DNA of 11,681 nt from CAZOMR01 sp964580655. GTDB lineage: Bacteria; RBG-13-61-14; CAZOMR01. Under the pieces are notes generated by a model. It was not told where the DNA came from and did no database searches. It saw only the letters and a program-made list of their open reading frames with translations. Numbering within the stretch: position 1 is the first letter of the stretch; each line of letters starts with the position of its first letter. Both the position numbers and the translations under genes were made by a program. Of this stretch, positions 1 through 6,716 are shown one piece after another. The stretch is from contig CAZOMR010000094.1 of NCBI GenBank assembly GCA_964580655.1, forward strand, positions 1 to 11,681, given 5' to 3'.

Positions 1-112
1 TGCGCTGTCTCCACCTCTCCGGCCGGATGGAGGAATTCTGGGAGCAAAAAGCCGCTAACGGCTAAAACCCCCTTTTATGTCGCAGGCCCTCAGGAATTCA
101 CTCAACTTCTTA
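1..112. other. Left flank, no assignable gene
   Basis: No gene can be assigned here. Two plus-strand frames are open from the window edge. One ends at a TAA at 63-65 with the protein-like ending MEEFWEQKAANG, and the other runs to a TAA at 139-141, inside the rpmH promoter. Either could be the 3' end of a gene that begins outside the window, but neither is long enough to judge. A 5-bp inverted repeat, AGCCG/CGGCT, lies at 50-63. No DnaA box of the TTATCCACA type is seen, although rpmH often lies near dnaA and the origin. Confidence 0.2.
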
Positions 113-141
113 TTGAAAAATCCTGTAAAAGGTGGTATTAA
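113..141 (+). promoter_or_regulatory. Predicted sigma-70 promoter of the rpmH cluster
   Basis: A TTGAAA -35 hexamer (113-118) is separated by 17 bases from a TATTAA -10 hexamer (136-141). The -10 is preceded by TGG, giving an extended -10 (TGnTATTAA). Transcription would begin near 148 and leave a leader of about 30 bases before rpmH. Spacing and position are what a strong housekeeping promoter would show. This is a motif reading, not a mapped start site. Confidence 0.6.
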
Positions 142-177
142 TATACACCCTATGTTTTTAAGACAGGTGATGTAAAG

Positions 178-327
178 ATGAAGCGGACTTATCAGCCGCA
201 CAATATCCGGCGCAAGCGCACTCATGGATTCAGAAAAAGGATGCGTACTCATGGTGGCCGGAGGGTGCTCAAGCATCGTCGTGCAAGAGGGAGAACACGG
301 CTCAGTGTCCGGACTCCGAAGAAATAG
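178..327 (+). CDS. rpmH: 50S ribosomal protein L34
   Basis: This 49-residue, strongly basic protein begins MKRTYQPHNIRRKRTHGFR and continues with the L34 pattern of RMRTHGGRRVLKHRRARGR, ending in PKK. L34 is a small component of the large ribosomal subunit that binds 23S rRNA. The length is normal for the family (44-51 residues). The start is supported by AGGTGA at 165-170, seven bases upstream of the ATG. It is the first gene of the cluster and lies directly behind the extended -10 promoter. rnpA follows after 19 bases, the usual pairing. The other plus-strand frame that overlaps it (from 224) is discussed under rnpA. Confidence 0.97.
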   Translation: MKRTYQPHNIRRKRTHGFRKRMRTHGGRRVLKHRRARGRTRLSVRTPKK

Positions 328-346
328 CGGCTCTGCCAGAGAGCTG

Positions 347-748
347 ATGCCACACCATGGTTTGTCAAAGGCGGAGCGCATACGGAAGAGTCGAGAATAT
401 AAAGAGGTATATCGGCGTGGAGACAGGGACTCCTCAAAGCATTTTATCATCCATCATCTTTTTCGCGAGGGAGATGAGCTTCGCATCGGGATCAGCGTGA
501 GTCGTAAAGTGGGAAAGGCGCACGAGAGAAACCGGGTGAAAAGACTTTTGCGGGAATTTTTCCGTTTGAATAAAGAGGGAATCCGCTCTCGACTTATTGC
601 CGGGGTTACTGGCAGGGGGACTGGCGGCCTGGACCTGGTTTTTATCGCAAGGCCGGGAGCAAAGATTCCGGGTTATAATGAGGTTTGCGAGGAATTGCTT
701 GCGGCCCTGGATAGGATCGCTGAGCGGGAGATAGAAAAGGCGAGATGA
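347..748 (+). CDS. rnpA: Ribonuclease P protein component
   Basis: This is the protein subunit of RNase P, which assists the catalytic RNA in removing the 5' leader of precursor tRNAs. With the ATG at 347 the product has 133 residues, close to the usual 110-130. The family signature is at about 53-73: RKVGKAHERNRVKRLLREFF, including the RNRxKR core at 61-66. A conserved DLVFIARPG stretch follows at about 96-104. The same frame extends upstream to an ATG at 224, inside rpmH. I prefer 347 because it gives the normal length and begins just before the conserved SRE(Y/F) helix region. The last four bases overlap the yidD start (ATGA), suggesting coupled translation. A glycine-rich GRGTGG insert at about 89-94 is slightly unusual. 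Confidence 0.95.
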   Translation: MPHHGLSKAERIRKSREYKEVYRRGDRDSSKHFIIHHLFREGDELRIGISVSRKVGKAHERNRVKRLLREFFRLNKEGIRSRLIAGVTGRGTGGLDLVFIARPGAKIPGYNEVCEELLAALDRIAEREIEKAR

Positions 749-954
749 GTCGCGTCATTATAGTGGCCATCCGGATTTATAAGCGCGTGATTTCGCCGTT
801 ATTCCCGCCGGCGTGCAGGTTTGTGCCCACCTGCTCTGAATATGCAATACAGGCGTTTGAAAAATACGGCTTTTATAAAGGCTTATACCTGAGTACGAGG
901 AGAGTCCTCCGTTGCCACCCTTTTCATCCCGGAGGATACGACCCTGTGCCGTAA
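745..954 (+). CDS. yidD: Membrane protein insertion efficiency factor YidD
   Basis: This 69-residue protein carries the full YidD pattern: an amphipathic N-terminal helix (IRIYKRVISP), then PPACRFVPTCSEYA with Cys24 and Cys30, a YGFYKGLYLSTRRVLRC stretch ending at Cys57, and the terminal GGYDPVP. YidD is a small inner-membrane-associated protein that helps YidC-dependent membrane protein insertion, and its gene almost always sits between rnpA and yidC, as here. The start codon overlaps the rnpA stop by four bases. Length and all conserved cysteines are normal. yidC begins 42 bases downstream. Confidence 0.96.
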   Translation: MSRVIIVAIRIYKRVISPLFPPACRFVPTCSEYAIQAFEKYGFYKGLYLSTRRVLRCHPFHPGGYDPVP

Positions 955-996
955 AGGGACTTTAGGGTTCTAGTTCCGCATCCAGGAATTTAGAAG

Positions 997-2757
997 ATGG
1001 AAGAGAAAAATTTCATACTTTTTGTTATCCTTGCTTTTGGGATCATTTTTTTGTGGTCCATGTTCATTGCTCCCAAACCCAAGAAAAAGCCGCCTGCGCC
1101 TGCCATGGAACAGCCGGCTCAGGTTCAGACCGGAAGCACAGCTACATCTCCGCAGACCCTGTTCGCTGACACCGCCACCAAGGTGGCAGTCGGCCTTTAT
1201 GAAAAACCAGCACCAAAACCCCTGCCCGCGTCTTTGCCGCCTCAGGCAGATGCCTCGCCGGGAAAGCGAGTTACGGTCAAAACCAAAGTCTATACCATTG
1301 AATTCACCACCCGCGGTGCAATCCCATTAAGCTGGAAGCTCAATGAATACAAGACCAGGCTCTATCATCCCTATGAGATAAATCTTAAATGGCCTCCCTT
1401 AAAAAAAATCCCTCCTTTCGAACCTGAACTCGTGGACCTTGCCGGCGAGAAATTGGGTCCTGAGCGAAAACCCTTCAGGAGTGCCATCAAATGGGGGCTG
1501 GAGAAAGACCAGTTTATCCCTCCGGATGCGGTCTGGGAGGTGGATGAAGATGATCTGATCGTGGAAGATGGCGAGCCGAAAGCCCTGGTGTTTCGCTATC
1601 CTTTGGGAGAAGGCAAGGAGGTTCAGAAGATTTTCAAATTCAGCCCGGATAAGCACTTCGTCGAATTCAGCGTAACCACAAAGGGGCTTGCCCCAGAGGC
1701 CCTCCAGGGAAGCAAGGTCTGGCTGGGCATGAGCTTTCTCTTTGAGCCGCTTAACAGGCTAAGCCGGATAAATTTCAACGGGCCAGTGATCCATACTGGC
1801 AAGAAACTGGTGCAGATCAAGCTCAAGGACCTGGAGAAGCCTGATTCCGTTGTGGAGGTTGCCGGGATTGACTGGGCAGGGTTCACGGATTCTTATTTCC
1901 TGGGTACAATTCTCAAGGAAGGCACGGAGACACTCTCCTGGTCAGTGCGCTATACCGGTGATCCCGCCTTGATCAAGGACAAAAAGGCAGTCAAGGAATA
2001 CTCCGGAGAGGTCCTTGTCATTCCAGCAAAGGACCAGCTTGACCAGGGACAGCTAGCCGCGCTTAAGCTGTTCATGGGCCCGAAGCGCAAGAACATCCTG
2101 GTCCAGGCAAGGAGCACCCTCCAGTTCGCCATTGACTACGGTATGCTCAAGATCCTTGTCGTGCCCCTCATGGCAGGACTTAACCTGATAGACAAGTTGT
2201 TTCATAATTACGGGGTTTCGATCATAATCCTGACTGTGCTCCTCAGAATGATCATGTTTCCATTTACCCGAAAGGGCCAGGAGTCCATGAAGGAGATGGC
2301 AAAGCTCCAGCCCGAGATGAAGGTTATCCGCGAGAAATACGCGGGTGAGAAGATGAAACAGCAGGAGGAGATGGCCGCTCTATACAAGCGCCACAAGATC
2401 AACCCCATGGGCGGATGTCTGCCCATGATCATCCAGATTCCGGTCTTCTTCGCGTTCTACAAGGCACTGCTTATCTCCATCGAACTTCGACACGCTCCCT
2501 TCTTCGGATGGATAAATGATCTGTCCAGCCGAGACCCCCTTCTGATCCTGCCTATGCTCATGGGCGGATCACAGCTCATCATGCAGAGAATGACTCCCAC
2601 AACCGGGGACCCAACCCAGGCCAAAATGATGATGATGATGCCGATTGTGTTCGTGTTTCTGCTTCTCTATTTCCCATCCGGACTACTGCTCTACTGGACA
2701 GTGAGCAACATCGTGGGAATAGGACAGCAGGTATATGTGAACAAGAGCAAGAAGTAA
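997..2757 (+). CDS. yidC: Membrane protein insertase YidC
   Basis: This inner-membrane insertase places membrane proteins alone or together with SecYEG. The 586 residues comprise an N-terminal membrane anchor (about 5-25), a proline/lysine-rich linker, a large beta-rich periplasmic domain (about 90-370), and the conserved five-helix insertase core from about 383. In the core, LLRMIMFP carries Arg417, the counterpart of the hydrophilic-groove arginine. It is followed by the cytoplasmic helical hairpin with MKEMAKLQPEMKVIREKY and NPMGGCLPMIIQIPVFFAFY. The periplasmic domain is a Gram-negative trait. A run of five Met residues (KMMMMMP) lies before the last helices. The tail is short and basic (NKSKK). 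AGGA at 984-987 lies nine bases before the ATG. jag follows after 30 bases. Confidence 0.97.
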   Translation: MEEKNFILFVILAFGIIFLWSMFIAPKPKKKPPAPAMEQPAQVQTGSTATSPQTLFADTATKVAVGLYEKPAPKPLPASLPPQADASPGKRVTVKTKVYTIEFTTRGAIPLSWKLNEYKTRLYHPYEINLKWPPLKKIPPFEPELVDLAGEKLGPERKPFRSAIKWGLEKDQFIPPDAVWEVDEDDLIVEDGEPKALVFRYPLGEGKEVQKIFKFSPDKHFVEFSVTTKGLAPEALQGSKVWLGMSFLFEPLNRLSRINFNGPVIHTGKKLVQIKLKDLEKPDSVVEVAGIDWAGFTDSYFLGTILKEGTETLSWSVRYTGDPALIKDKKAVKEYSGEVLVIPAKDQLDQGQLAALKLFMGPKRKNILVQARSTLQFAIDYGMLKILVVPLMAGLNLIDKLFHNYGVSIIILTVLLRMIMFPFTRKGQESMKEMAKLQPEMKVIREKYAGEKMKQQEEMAALYKRHKINPMGGCLPMIIQIPVFFAFYKALLISIELRHAPFFGWINDLSSRDPLLILPMLMGGSQLIMQRMTPTTGDPTQAKMMMMMPIVFVFLLLYFPSGLLLYWTVSNIVGIGQQVYVNKSKK

Positions 2758-2775
2758 AAATCAAGCCGTATGGCG

Positions 2776-2781
2776 AAGGAG
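2776..2781 (+). promoter_or_regulatory. Ribosome binding site that decides the jag start
   Basis: AAGGAG lies six bases before the ATG at 2788. An earlier in-frame ATG at 2770 has no comparable site, and its own first codons contain this Shine-Dalgarno sequence. The start at 2788 is therefore preferred. Confidence 0.7.
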
Positions 2782-2787
2782 ATAAAC

Positions 2788-3420
2788 ATGGAAGACGATG
2801 AAAAAGGCATTGACGAGGACAATAATTCACCGGAACTTGACGAGCAAACCCGCGAAGAAAAACAGGGTCTCCTGACCGGGCCTTCTCCCGAGCCCGATGA
2901 AAAGGATTCAAAGATTGAAAATGCCTCCGAGGATTCTGAAACTTATGATCAGGTGGCCGAGGATAAGGTCAGAGAGATATGCTCCGAGATAATCAAATAC
3001 TTCCCTTTACAAAGACCGCCCCGAATCCGCACGCGCCAGGATGAGATGACCATCTTCGTAAACATCGAGGGCGACGGCACAGGCATTCTCATCGGACGCA
3101 GGGGTCAGACCCTGGAAGCCATCCAATACCTTGTCAATCGCATCGCATACAAGAGGGGCCAGACACGGAAACGAGTGGAGGTGGATACCGAACATTACCG
3201 GGCGCGCAGACGCGGACATCTCGTGGAGCAGGCCCGCCGCGCCGCTGAAGAGGCCCGCGAAACCGGTGAACCCGTGATCCTCGATCCCATGCCCGCAAGC
3301 GAACGCCGCGTGGTTCACCTCACACTTAAAGATCATCCTGACCTTTACACCGAAAGCGAAGGTCCCTATGGCTACCGCAGTGTTATCGTCAAGCCCAAAG
3401 CCAGGGATGAGCAAGACTGA
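2788..3420 (+). CDS. jag: KH-R3H RNA-binding protein Jag/KhpB (SpoIIIJ-associated)
   Basis: Jag (also KhpB or EloR) is a cytoplasmic RNA-binding protein usually encoded next to yidC. In Gram-positive bacteria it takes part in RNA-level control of cell elongation; its role in diderms is less clear. The 210-residue product starts with a very acidic, apparently disordered stretch (1-55) in place of the Jag_N domain found in many homologues. The KH-II domain includes the GILIGRRGQ loop (99-107) that contacts nucleic acid. The R3H domain includes SERRVVHL, with the Arg153-xxx-His157 pair, followed by SEGPYGYRSVIVKPK. The start at 2788 is chosen over the ATG at 2770 because of the strong Shine-Dalgarno sequence. 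mnmE would be expected next but is absent. Confidence 0.92.
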   Translation: MEDDEKGIDEDNNSPELDEQTREEKQGLLTGPSPEPDEKDSKIENASEDSETYDQVAEDKVREICSEIIKYFPLQRPPRIRTRQDEMTIFVNIEGDGTGILIGRRGQTLEAIQYLVNRIAYKRGQTRKRVEVDTEHYRARRRGHLVEQARRAAEEARETGEPVILDPMPASERRVVHLTLKDHPDLYTESEGPYGYRSVIVKPKARDEQD

Positions 3421-3501
3421 TCTAACCTCGCAATGCTTATCTCCCGTTCATCTTCAGGGAAAATAGCATAGGGACAGCGCAAACCTATTCCATTATTCGC
3501 C

Positions 3502-5418
3502 ATGGAAAATTTCTATGATGTCATTGTAGTGGGAGCGGGTCACGCGGGTTGTGAGGCCGCACTGGCCGCGGCCAGGATGGGCTCCAGGACCGCACTCTTC
3601 AACATCAGTCTGGAGACGATCGCGCTGATGAGCTGTAACCCTGCCATCGGAGGCATTGCCAAGGGACAACTGGTCAAGGAAATTGACGCACTCGGGGGCG
3701 AAATGGCCAGGGCCATTGACTCAACCGGAATACAGTTCCGCAGGCTCAATACCAGGAAGGGCCCGGCGGTACGATCAAGCCGGGCACAGGCCGACCGTGA
3801 AGCCTACCGGGTATACATGACAAACGCGGTCCTGGCTCAAAAGAATCTCACCGTGATCCCTGACCTTGTTGAAAATGTCCTTGTTGAAAATTCAAATGTC
3901 CGGGCAGTCTTCACACGATCCGGCGAAAAATTCCATGCCCAGGCCGTGATCATCACACCGGGAACATTCCTTAACGGTGTTATCCACATCGGCGAGAACA
4001 GCACTCCTGCGGGAAGAATCCGCGAAAGCCCTGCACAAAAACTCTCCGAAAGCCTCAAAGACCTCGGACTGGAACTCGGGAGATTAAAAACCTGCACCCC
4101 CCCGCGCCTTGATAAGGCAACCTGTAAATTCAACGGGCTGACCCCGCAAGCGGGCGACGATTCTCCCTTGCCATTCTCTTTTGATACAAACCGCATTGAC
4201 CGGGCACAGGTGCTCTGTTATATCACCCACACGAACGAGTGCACCCATGAGATCATCCGCAGAGAAAGCAAGCGCTCCGCATATCTGACGGACATGACAG
4301 AGGGAGCAGGCCCTCGTTATTGTCCAAGTATCGAGGACAAGGTTCTACGGTTTCCGGACAGAACCTCGCACCAGATCTTCCTGGAGCCGGAAGGAATAGA
4401 GAGCCAGCTCATCTACCCGAACGGCCTTTTCACAGGACTGCCTCTGGATGCACAGGATGCCATGGTGCACTCCATACCCGGACTGGGAAACGCCCGGATC
4501 ATCGAGCCCGGATATGCTGTTGAATACGACTTCGTCATCCCCACACAGCTAAAAGCCTCACTTGAAACAAAAATAGTGTCCGGACTGTTCCTCGCAGGCC
4601 AGATAAACGGGACATCGGGATACGAGGAAGCCGCGGGCCAGGGAATCATCGCAGGCATCAATGCTGCACTCCATGTAAAGGGAGGGGGACCACTCATCCT
4701 GGATCGCTCACAGGCATACATCGGCGTGATGATTGACGACCTCATAACAAAGGGCACAAAAGAGCCATATCGTATGTTCACCTCTCGCGCTGAATACCGG
4801 CTTCTCTTACGCGAGGATAACGCGGACTTGCGTCTTCGAGAAATCGGATACCGCATCGGACTGGTGCCGGAAAAGAGCTATGAGAAATTTCTTGAGAAAA
4901 AACATGAGATCGAGAGAGAGATTTCGCGCCTTGAGAATACCTGGATTCATCCGGATGAGAGATTTAATTCATCCAGACCCTTCGGGTCTGAAGGACAGGC
5001 ATTGGTTGAAAAAGGGACAGCACCGATCCGCAAGCCCCACAGCCTTGCACAGCTTCTTAAGAGGCCCGAGTTGAGCTATGGGGATATTCTCGGTTTACAT
5101 CAGGGAAGCATTAAGAATAAAAAGGGAACAAGCCTTTCGCAGGCTGTGTGCGAGGAAGTTGAGATCCAGATAAAATATGAAGGCTACCTGAAGAGGGAGG
5201 AGCTCGATGTGAAGAGGTTTAGAGGTCGCGAGAAACAGGGCATCCCGGAAGACACGGACTATAAAATCATCCACGGGCTGTCTTCCGAGGCCAGAGAAAA
5301 GCTCGACCAACTCAGGCCCGGCACACTCGGGCAGGCATCCCGCATACCCGGAATCACACCAGCCGCTATCTCCGCGCTCCAGATATATCTCAAGACCAGG
5401 GAGAAAACCCGGGCATGA
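3502..5418 (+). CDS. mnmG: tRNA 5-carboxymethylaminomethyluridine modification protein MnmG (GidA)
   Basis: MnmG is the FAD-dependent partner of MnmE. The complex installs the carboxymethylaminomethyl group (or aminomethyl) on wobble uridine 34 of certain tRNAs, using a methylene group from a folate. The 638-residue length is typical. Visible motifs are the FAD dinucleotide loop GAGHAGCE (11-18), CNPAIGG with Cys45, GPAVRSSRAQADR (87-99), the signature GPRYCPSIEDK (270-280) with Cys274, AGQINGTSGYEEAAGQG (365-381), and the C-terminal YEGYLKRE that belongs to the MnmE/tRNA-interacting region. Cys45 and Cys274 correspond to the functionally important cysteines of E. coli. The ATG at 3502 is the first start after an in-frame TAG at 3469-3471, but no clear Shine-Dalgarno sequence precedes it. 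The stop overlaps rsmG by four bases. The partner gene mnmE is not in the window. Confidence 0.97.
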   Translation: MENFYDVIVVGAGHAGCEAALAAARMGSRTALFNISLETIALMSCNPAIGGIAKGQLVKEIDALGGEMARAIDSTGIQFRRLNTRKGPAVRSSRAQADREAYRVYMTNAVLAQKNLTVIPDLVENVLVENSNVRAVFTRSGEKFHAQAVIITPGTFLNGVIHIGENSTPAGRIRESPAQKLSESLKDLGLELGRLKTCTPPRLDKATCKFNGLTPQAGDDSPLPFSFDTNRIDRAQVLCYITHTNECTHEIIRRESKRSAYLTDMTEGAGPRYCPSIEDKVLRFPDRTSHQIFLEPEGIESQLIYPNGLFTGLPLDAQDAMVHSIPGLGNARIIEPGYAVEYDFVIPTQLKASLETKIVSGLFLAGQINGTSGYEEAAGQGIIAGINAALHVKGGGPLILDRSQAYIGVMIDDLITKGTKEPYRMFTSRAEYRLLLREDNADLRLREIGYRIGLVPEKSYEKFLEKKHEIEREISRLENTWIHPDERFNSSRPFGSEGQALVEKGTAPIRKPHSLAQLLKRPELSYGDILGLHQGSIKNKKGTSLSQAVCEEVEIQIKYEGYLKREELDVKRFRGREKQGIPEDTDYKIIHGLSSEAREKLDQLRPGTLGQASRIPGITPAAISALQIYLKTREKTRA

Positions 5419-6074
5419 AACCTGAATCCATTGATCTCTTGAGGAAAAATGCCCGGCACATGGGCATACACCTCGGGGGAAAAGATCTGGATCAATTCGA
5501 CCGCTATTCTGCCCTGCTCAGAAAATGGTCTCGAAAGATCAGCCTCACAGCCATCCGTGATGAGAAAGGAATAGTGATAAAACTTATCCTGGATTCACTA
5601 TTTCTTCATCATCGCCTCCAAGACTCCTGGTTCGTCATGGACATAGGCTCCGGACAGGGATGCCCAGGCATCCCCCTGAAGATCATCCGGCCATCCCTGC
5701 GGGTGCTCCTTCTTGAGTCCCGATCAAAAAAGGTGAGCTTCTTGAGGACTGCTATCCGGGAACTCGGGCTCAAGGACTGTCAGGCACTCCAACAGAGGGC
5801 CGAGGACACCTGGTTCCAGCACGCTCTCAAGGGCCAGCTTGATGCGGTCATGGCAAGGGCTGTCGCGGAGGTCTCGTTCATGGTCCGCATTGGAATGCCC
5901 TATCTCAAGCCTTCCGGAAGGCTGTTCCTCATGAAGGGCTCCCGCGTTGAAGAGGAGCTGGAACGCGCTCACCAGATCATCAAGGACATGGGCGCGAAAC
6001 TTGAGTCAATGGAAGATCTTTGTATCCCGGAGACCGACTGGACCCGCAAGCTAGTAACAATAGCATGGTCGTAG
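5415..6074 (+). CDS. rsmG: 16S rRNA (guanine527-N7)-methyltransferase RsmG (GidB)
   Basis: RsmG uses S-adenosylmethionine to methylate N7 of G527 in 16S rRNA, a site near the streptomycin-binding region of the 30S subunit; loss of the enzyme gives low-level streptomycin resistance in several species. The 219-residue product has the Rossmann-fold SAM motif DIGSGQGCPGIPLK (76-89), the second strand LLLESRSKKVSFL with the acidic ribose-binding residue, and the conserved RAVAEVS (148-154). Length and motifs are normal. Its ATG overlaps the mnmG stop (ATGA), so the two are translationally coupled. It is the last gene of the plus-strand cluster. I see no convincing intrinsic terminator after it, and the next genes are convergent. 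Confidence 0.96.
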   Translation: MKPESIDLLRKNARHMGIHLGGKDLDQFDRYSALLRKWSRKISLTAIRDEKGIVIKLILDSLFLHHRLQDSWFVMDIGSGQGCPGIPLKIIRPSLRVLLLESRSKKVSFLRTAIRELGLKDCQALQQRAEDTWFQHALKGQLDAVMARAVAEVSFMVRIGMPYLKPSGRLFLMKGSRVEEELERAHQIIKDMGAKLESMEDLCIPETDWTRKLVTIAWS

Positions 6075-6089
6075 ACTAATGCGCCTGGA

Positions 6090-6194
6090 TTATCTTCCCA
6101 CAGGACAGGCATTCAGGCAGTTGTAGCAATAATAAAATATTCCGGTGTTCATGTTCTGCCAGTATTCCCAGAACTCCGGGCTAGGGAGCGCCTT
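6090..6194 (-). pseudogene. Remnant: C-terminal end of a 4Fe-4S cluster protein
   Basis: Between a TGA at 6195-6197 and a TAA at 6090-6092 the minus strand is open in the frame +1 to the peroxiredoxin gene. Its last residues read FWEYWQNMNTG and then YYCYNCLNACPVGR. The CxxCxxxCP spacing is that of a ferredoxin-type 4Fe-4S half site, as seen near the C-terminus of reductive-dehalogenase-like and epoxyqueuosine-reductase-like proteins. No start codon and ribosome binding site suit a full gene; an ATG at 6150-6152 would give only 20 residues. The peroxiredoxin 3' end overlaps its upstream side. I read it as the tail of a gene whose 5' part has been lost. The parent family is inferred. A chance match is possible but unlikely given the cysteine pattern. 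Confidence 0.42.
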
Positions 6195-6714
6195 TCAGCG
6201 CCTCCAGTATATCCTCCATGTCTCCAAAATCCGCCACATCCTTGCCGTAGTGCGCGAGTTGGACCTTGCCATCAGTGCCTATCACAAAGGCCGCGGGTAT
6301 CTGGAACTCCTTGCCCTCGAAGCGGCCATGGAGATGGCCCTTGAGCATGGCTTTGGCCGATTCCTTGAGCACATTCGGCGCGAGAAATTGCCTGATCCCG
6401 CCTACGCTAACATCGTAGAGTTCATAGAGCTTATTTTCGCGGTCTGAAATCAAAGTAAAAGGCAGTCCATTCTTCTCGGCAAATATCTTCACGCGACCGG
6501 GTGTGCTCTGCACCACCACCATCACCTCAGCCCCTGCGGCACGGAACCTCTCGATGTTAGCCGCCACCCCCTTAATCTTCTGAAGACATAGGGGGCACCC
6601 GAGGTAGCGCATGAACATCAGCACGGCCTTCTTGTCCCCGGGAACCTTAACAGCATTGCCGTGCTGGTCCTCTGTCTCAAACACGGGCGCTTGCACTCCA
6701 TTTGAAATCACCAT
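6181..6714 (-). CDS. Peroxiredoxin-like (AhpC/TSA, thioredoxin-fold) protein with CPLC site
   Basis: This 177-residue thioredoxin-fold protein belongs to the AhpC/TSA-like superfamily and probably reduces peroxides or acts as a thiol oxidoreductase in the cytoplasm; no signal peptide is seen. The first strands contain APVFETEDQHG, and the active-site region is MRYLGCPLC with Cys40 and Cys43. This is a CxxC arrangement like PRXL2/AAED1-type and SelL-like proteins, not the TPxC of classical Prx. Later come VVVQSTP (67-72), LISD (88-91) and PAAFVIGTDGKVQLAHYG (130-147), the cis-Pro region and last strands. The ATG is two bases after the upstream membrane protein stop, with GAGGG about ten bases before it, so the pair is probably one operon. 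The stop context is CCC TAG C. Substrate and electron donor cannot be told. Confidence 0.85.
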   Translation of the reverse strand: MVISNGVQAPVFETEDQHGNAVKVPGDKKAVLMFMRYLGCPLCLQKIKGVAANIERFRAAGAEVMVVVQSTPGRVKIFAEKNGLPFTLISDRENKLYELYDVSVGGIRQFLAPNVLKESAKAMLKGHLHGRFEGKEFQIPAAFVIGTDGKVQLAHYGKDVADFGDMEDILEALKGAP

Positions 6715-6716
6715 AT

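Noticed and set aside
50..63. Possible minus-strand terminator (AGCCG/CGGCT stem followed by T-run on the minus strand)
   Set aside because: No minus-strand gene lies upstream of it in the window, and the stem has only 5 base pairs.
2629..2643. Run of tandem ATG codons in yidC
   Set aside because: It encodes a Met-rich stretch before a transmembrane helix, a place where YidC proteins are commonly Met-rich; no extra function is needed to explain it.
6195..6197. TGA before the Fe-S fragment as a selenocysteine codon
   Set aside because: The frame upstream of it only shadows the peroxiredoxin coding sequence, so there is no protein for it to extend.
6186..6206. Imperfect hairpin GGAGCGC...GCGCCTCC at the end of the peroxiredoxin gene
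   Set aside because: It lies inside the last codons, has a bulge, and no T-run follows on either strand, so a terminator call is not supported.
6145..6447. Plus-strand 100-codon open frame opposite the peroxiredoxin 3' end
   Set aside because: It lies antisense to a well-supported gene, has no ribosome binding site, and matches no family I know.
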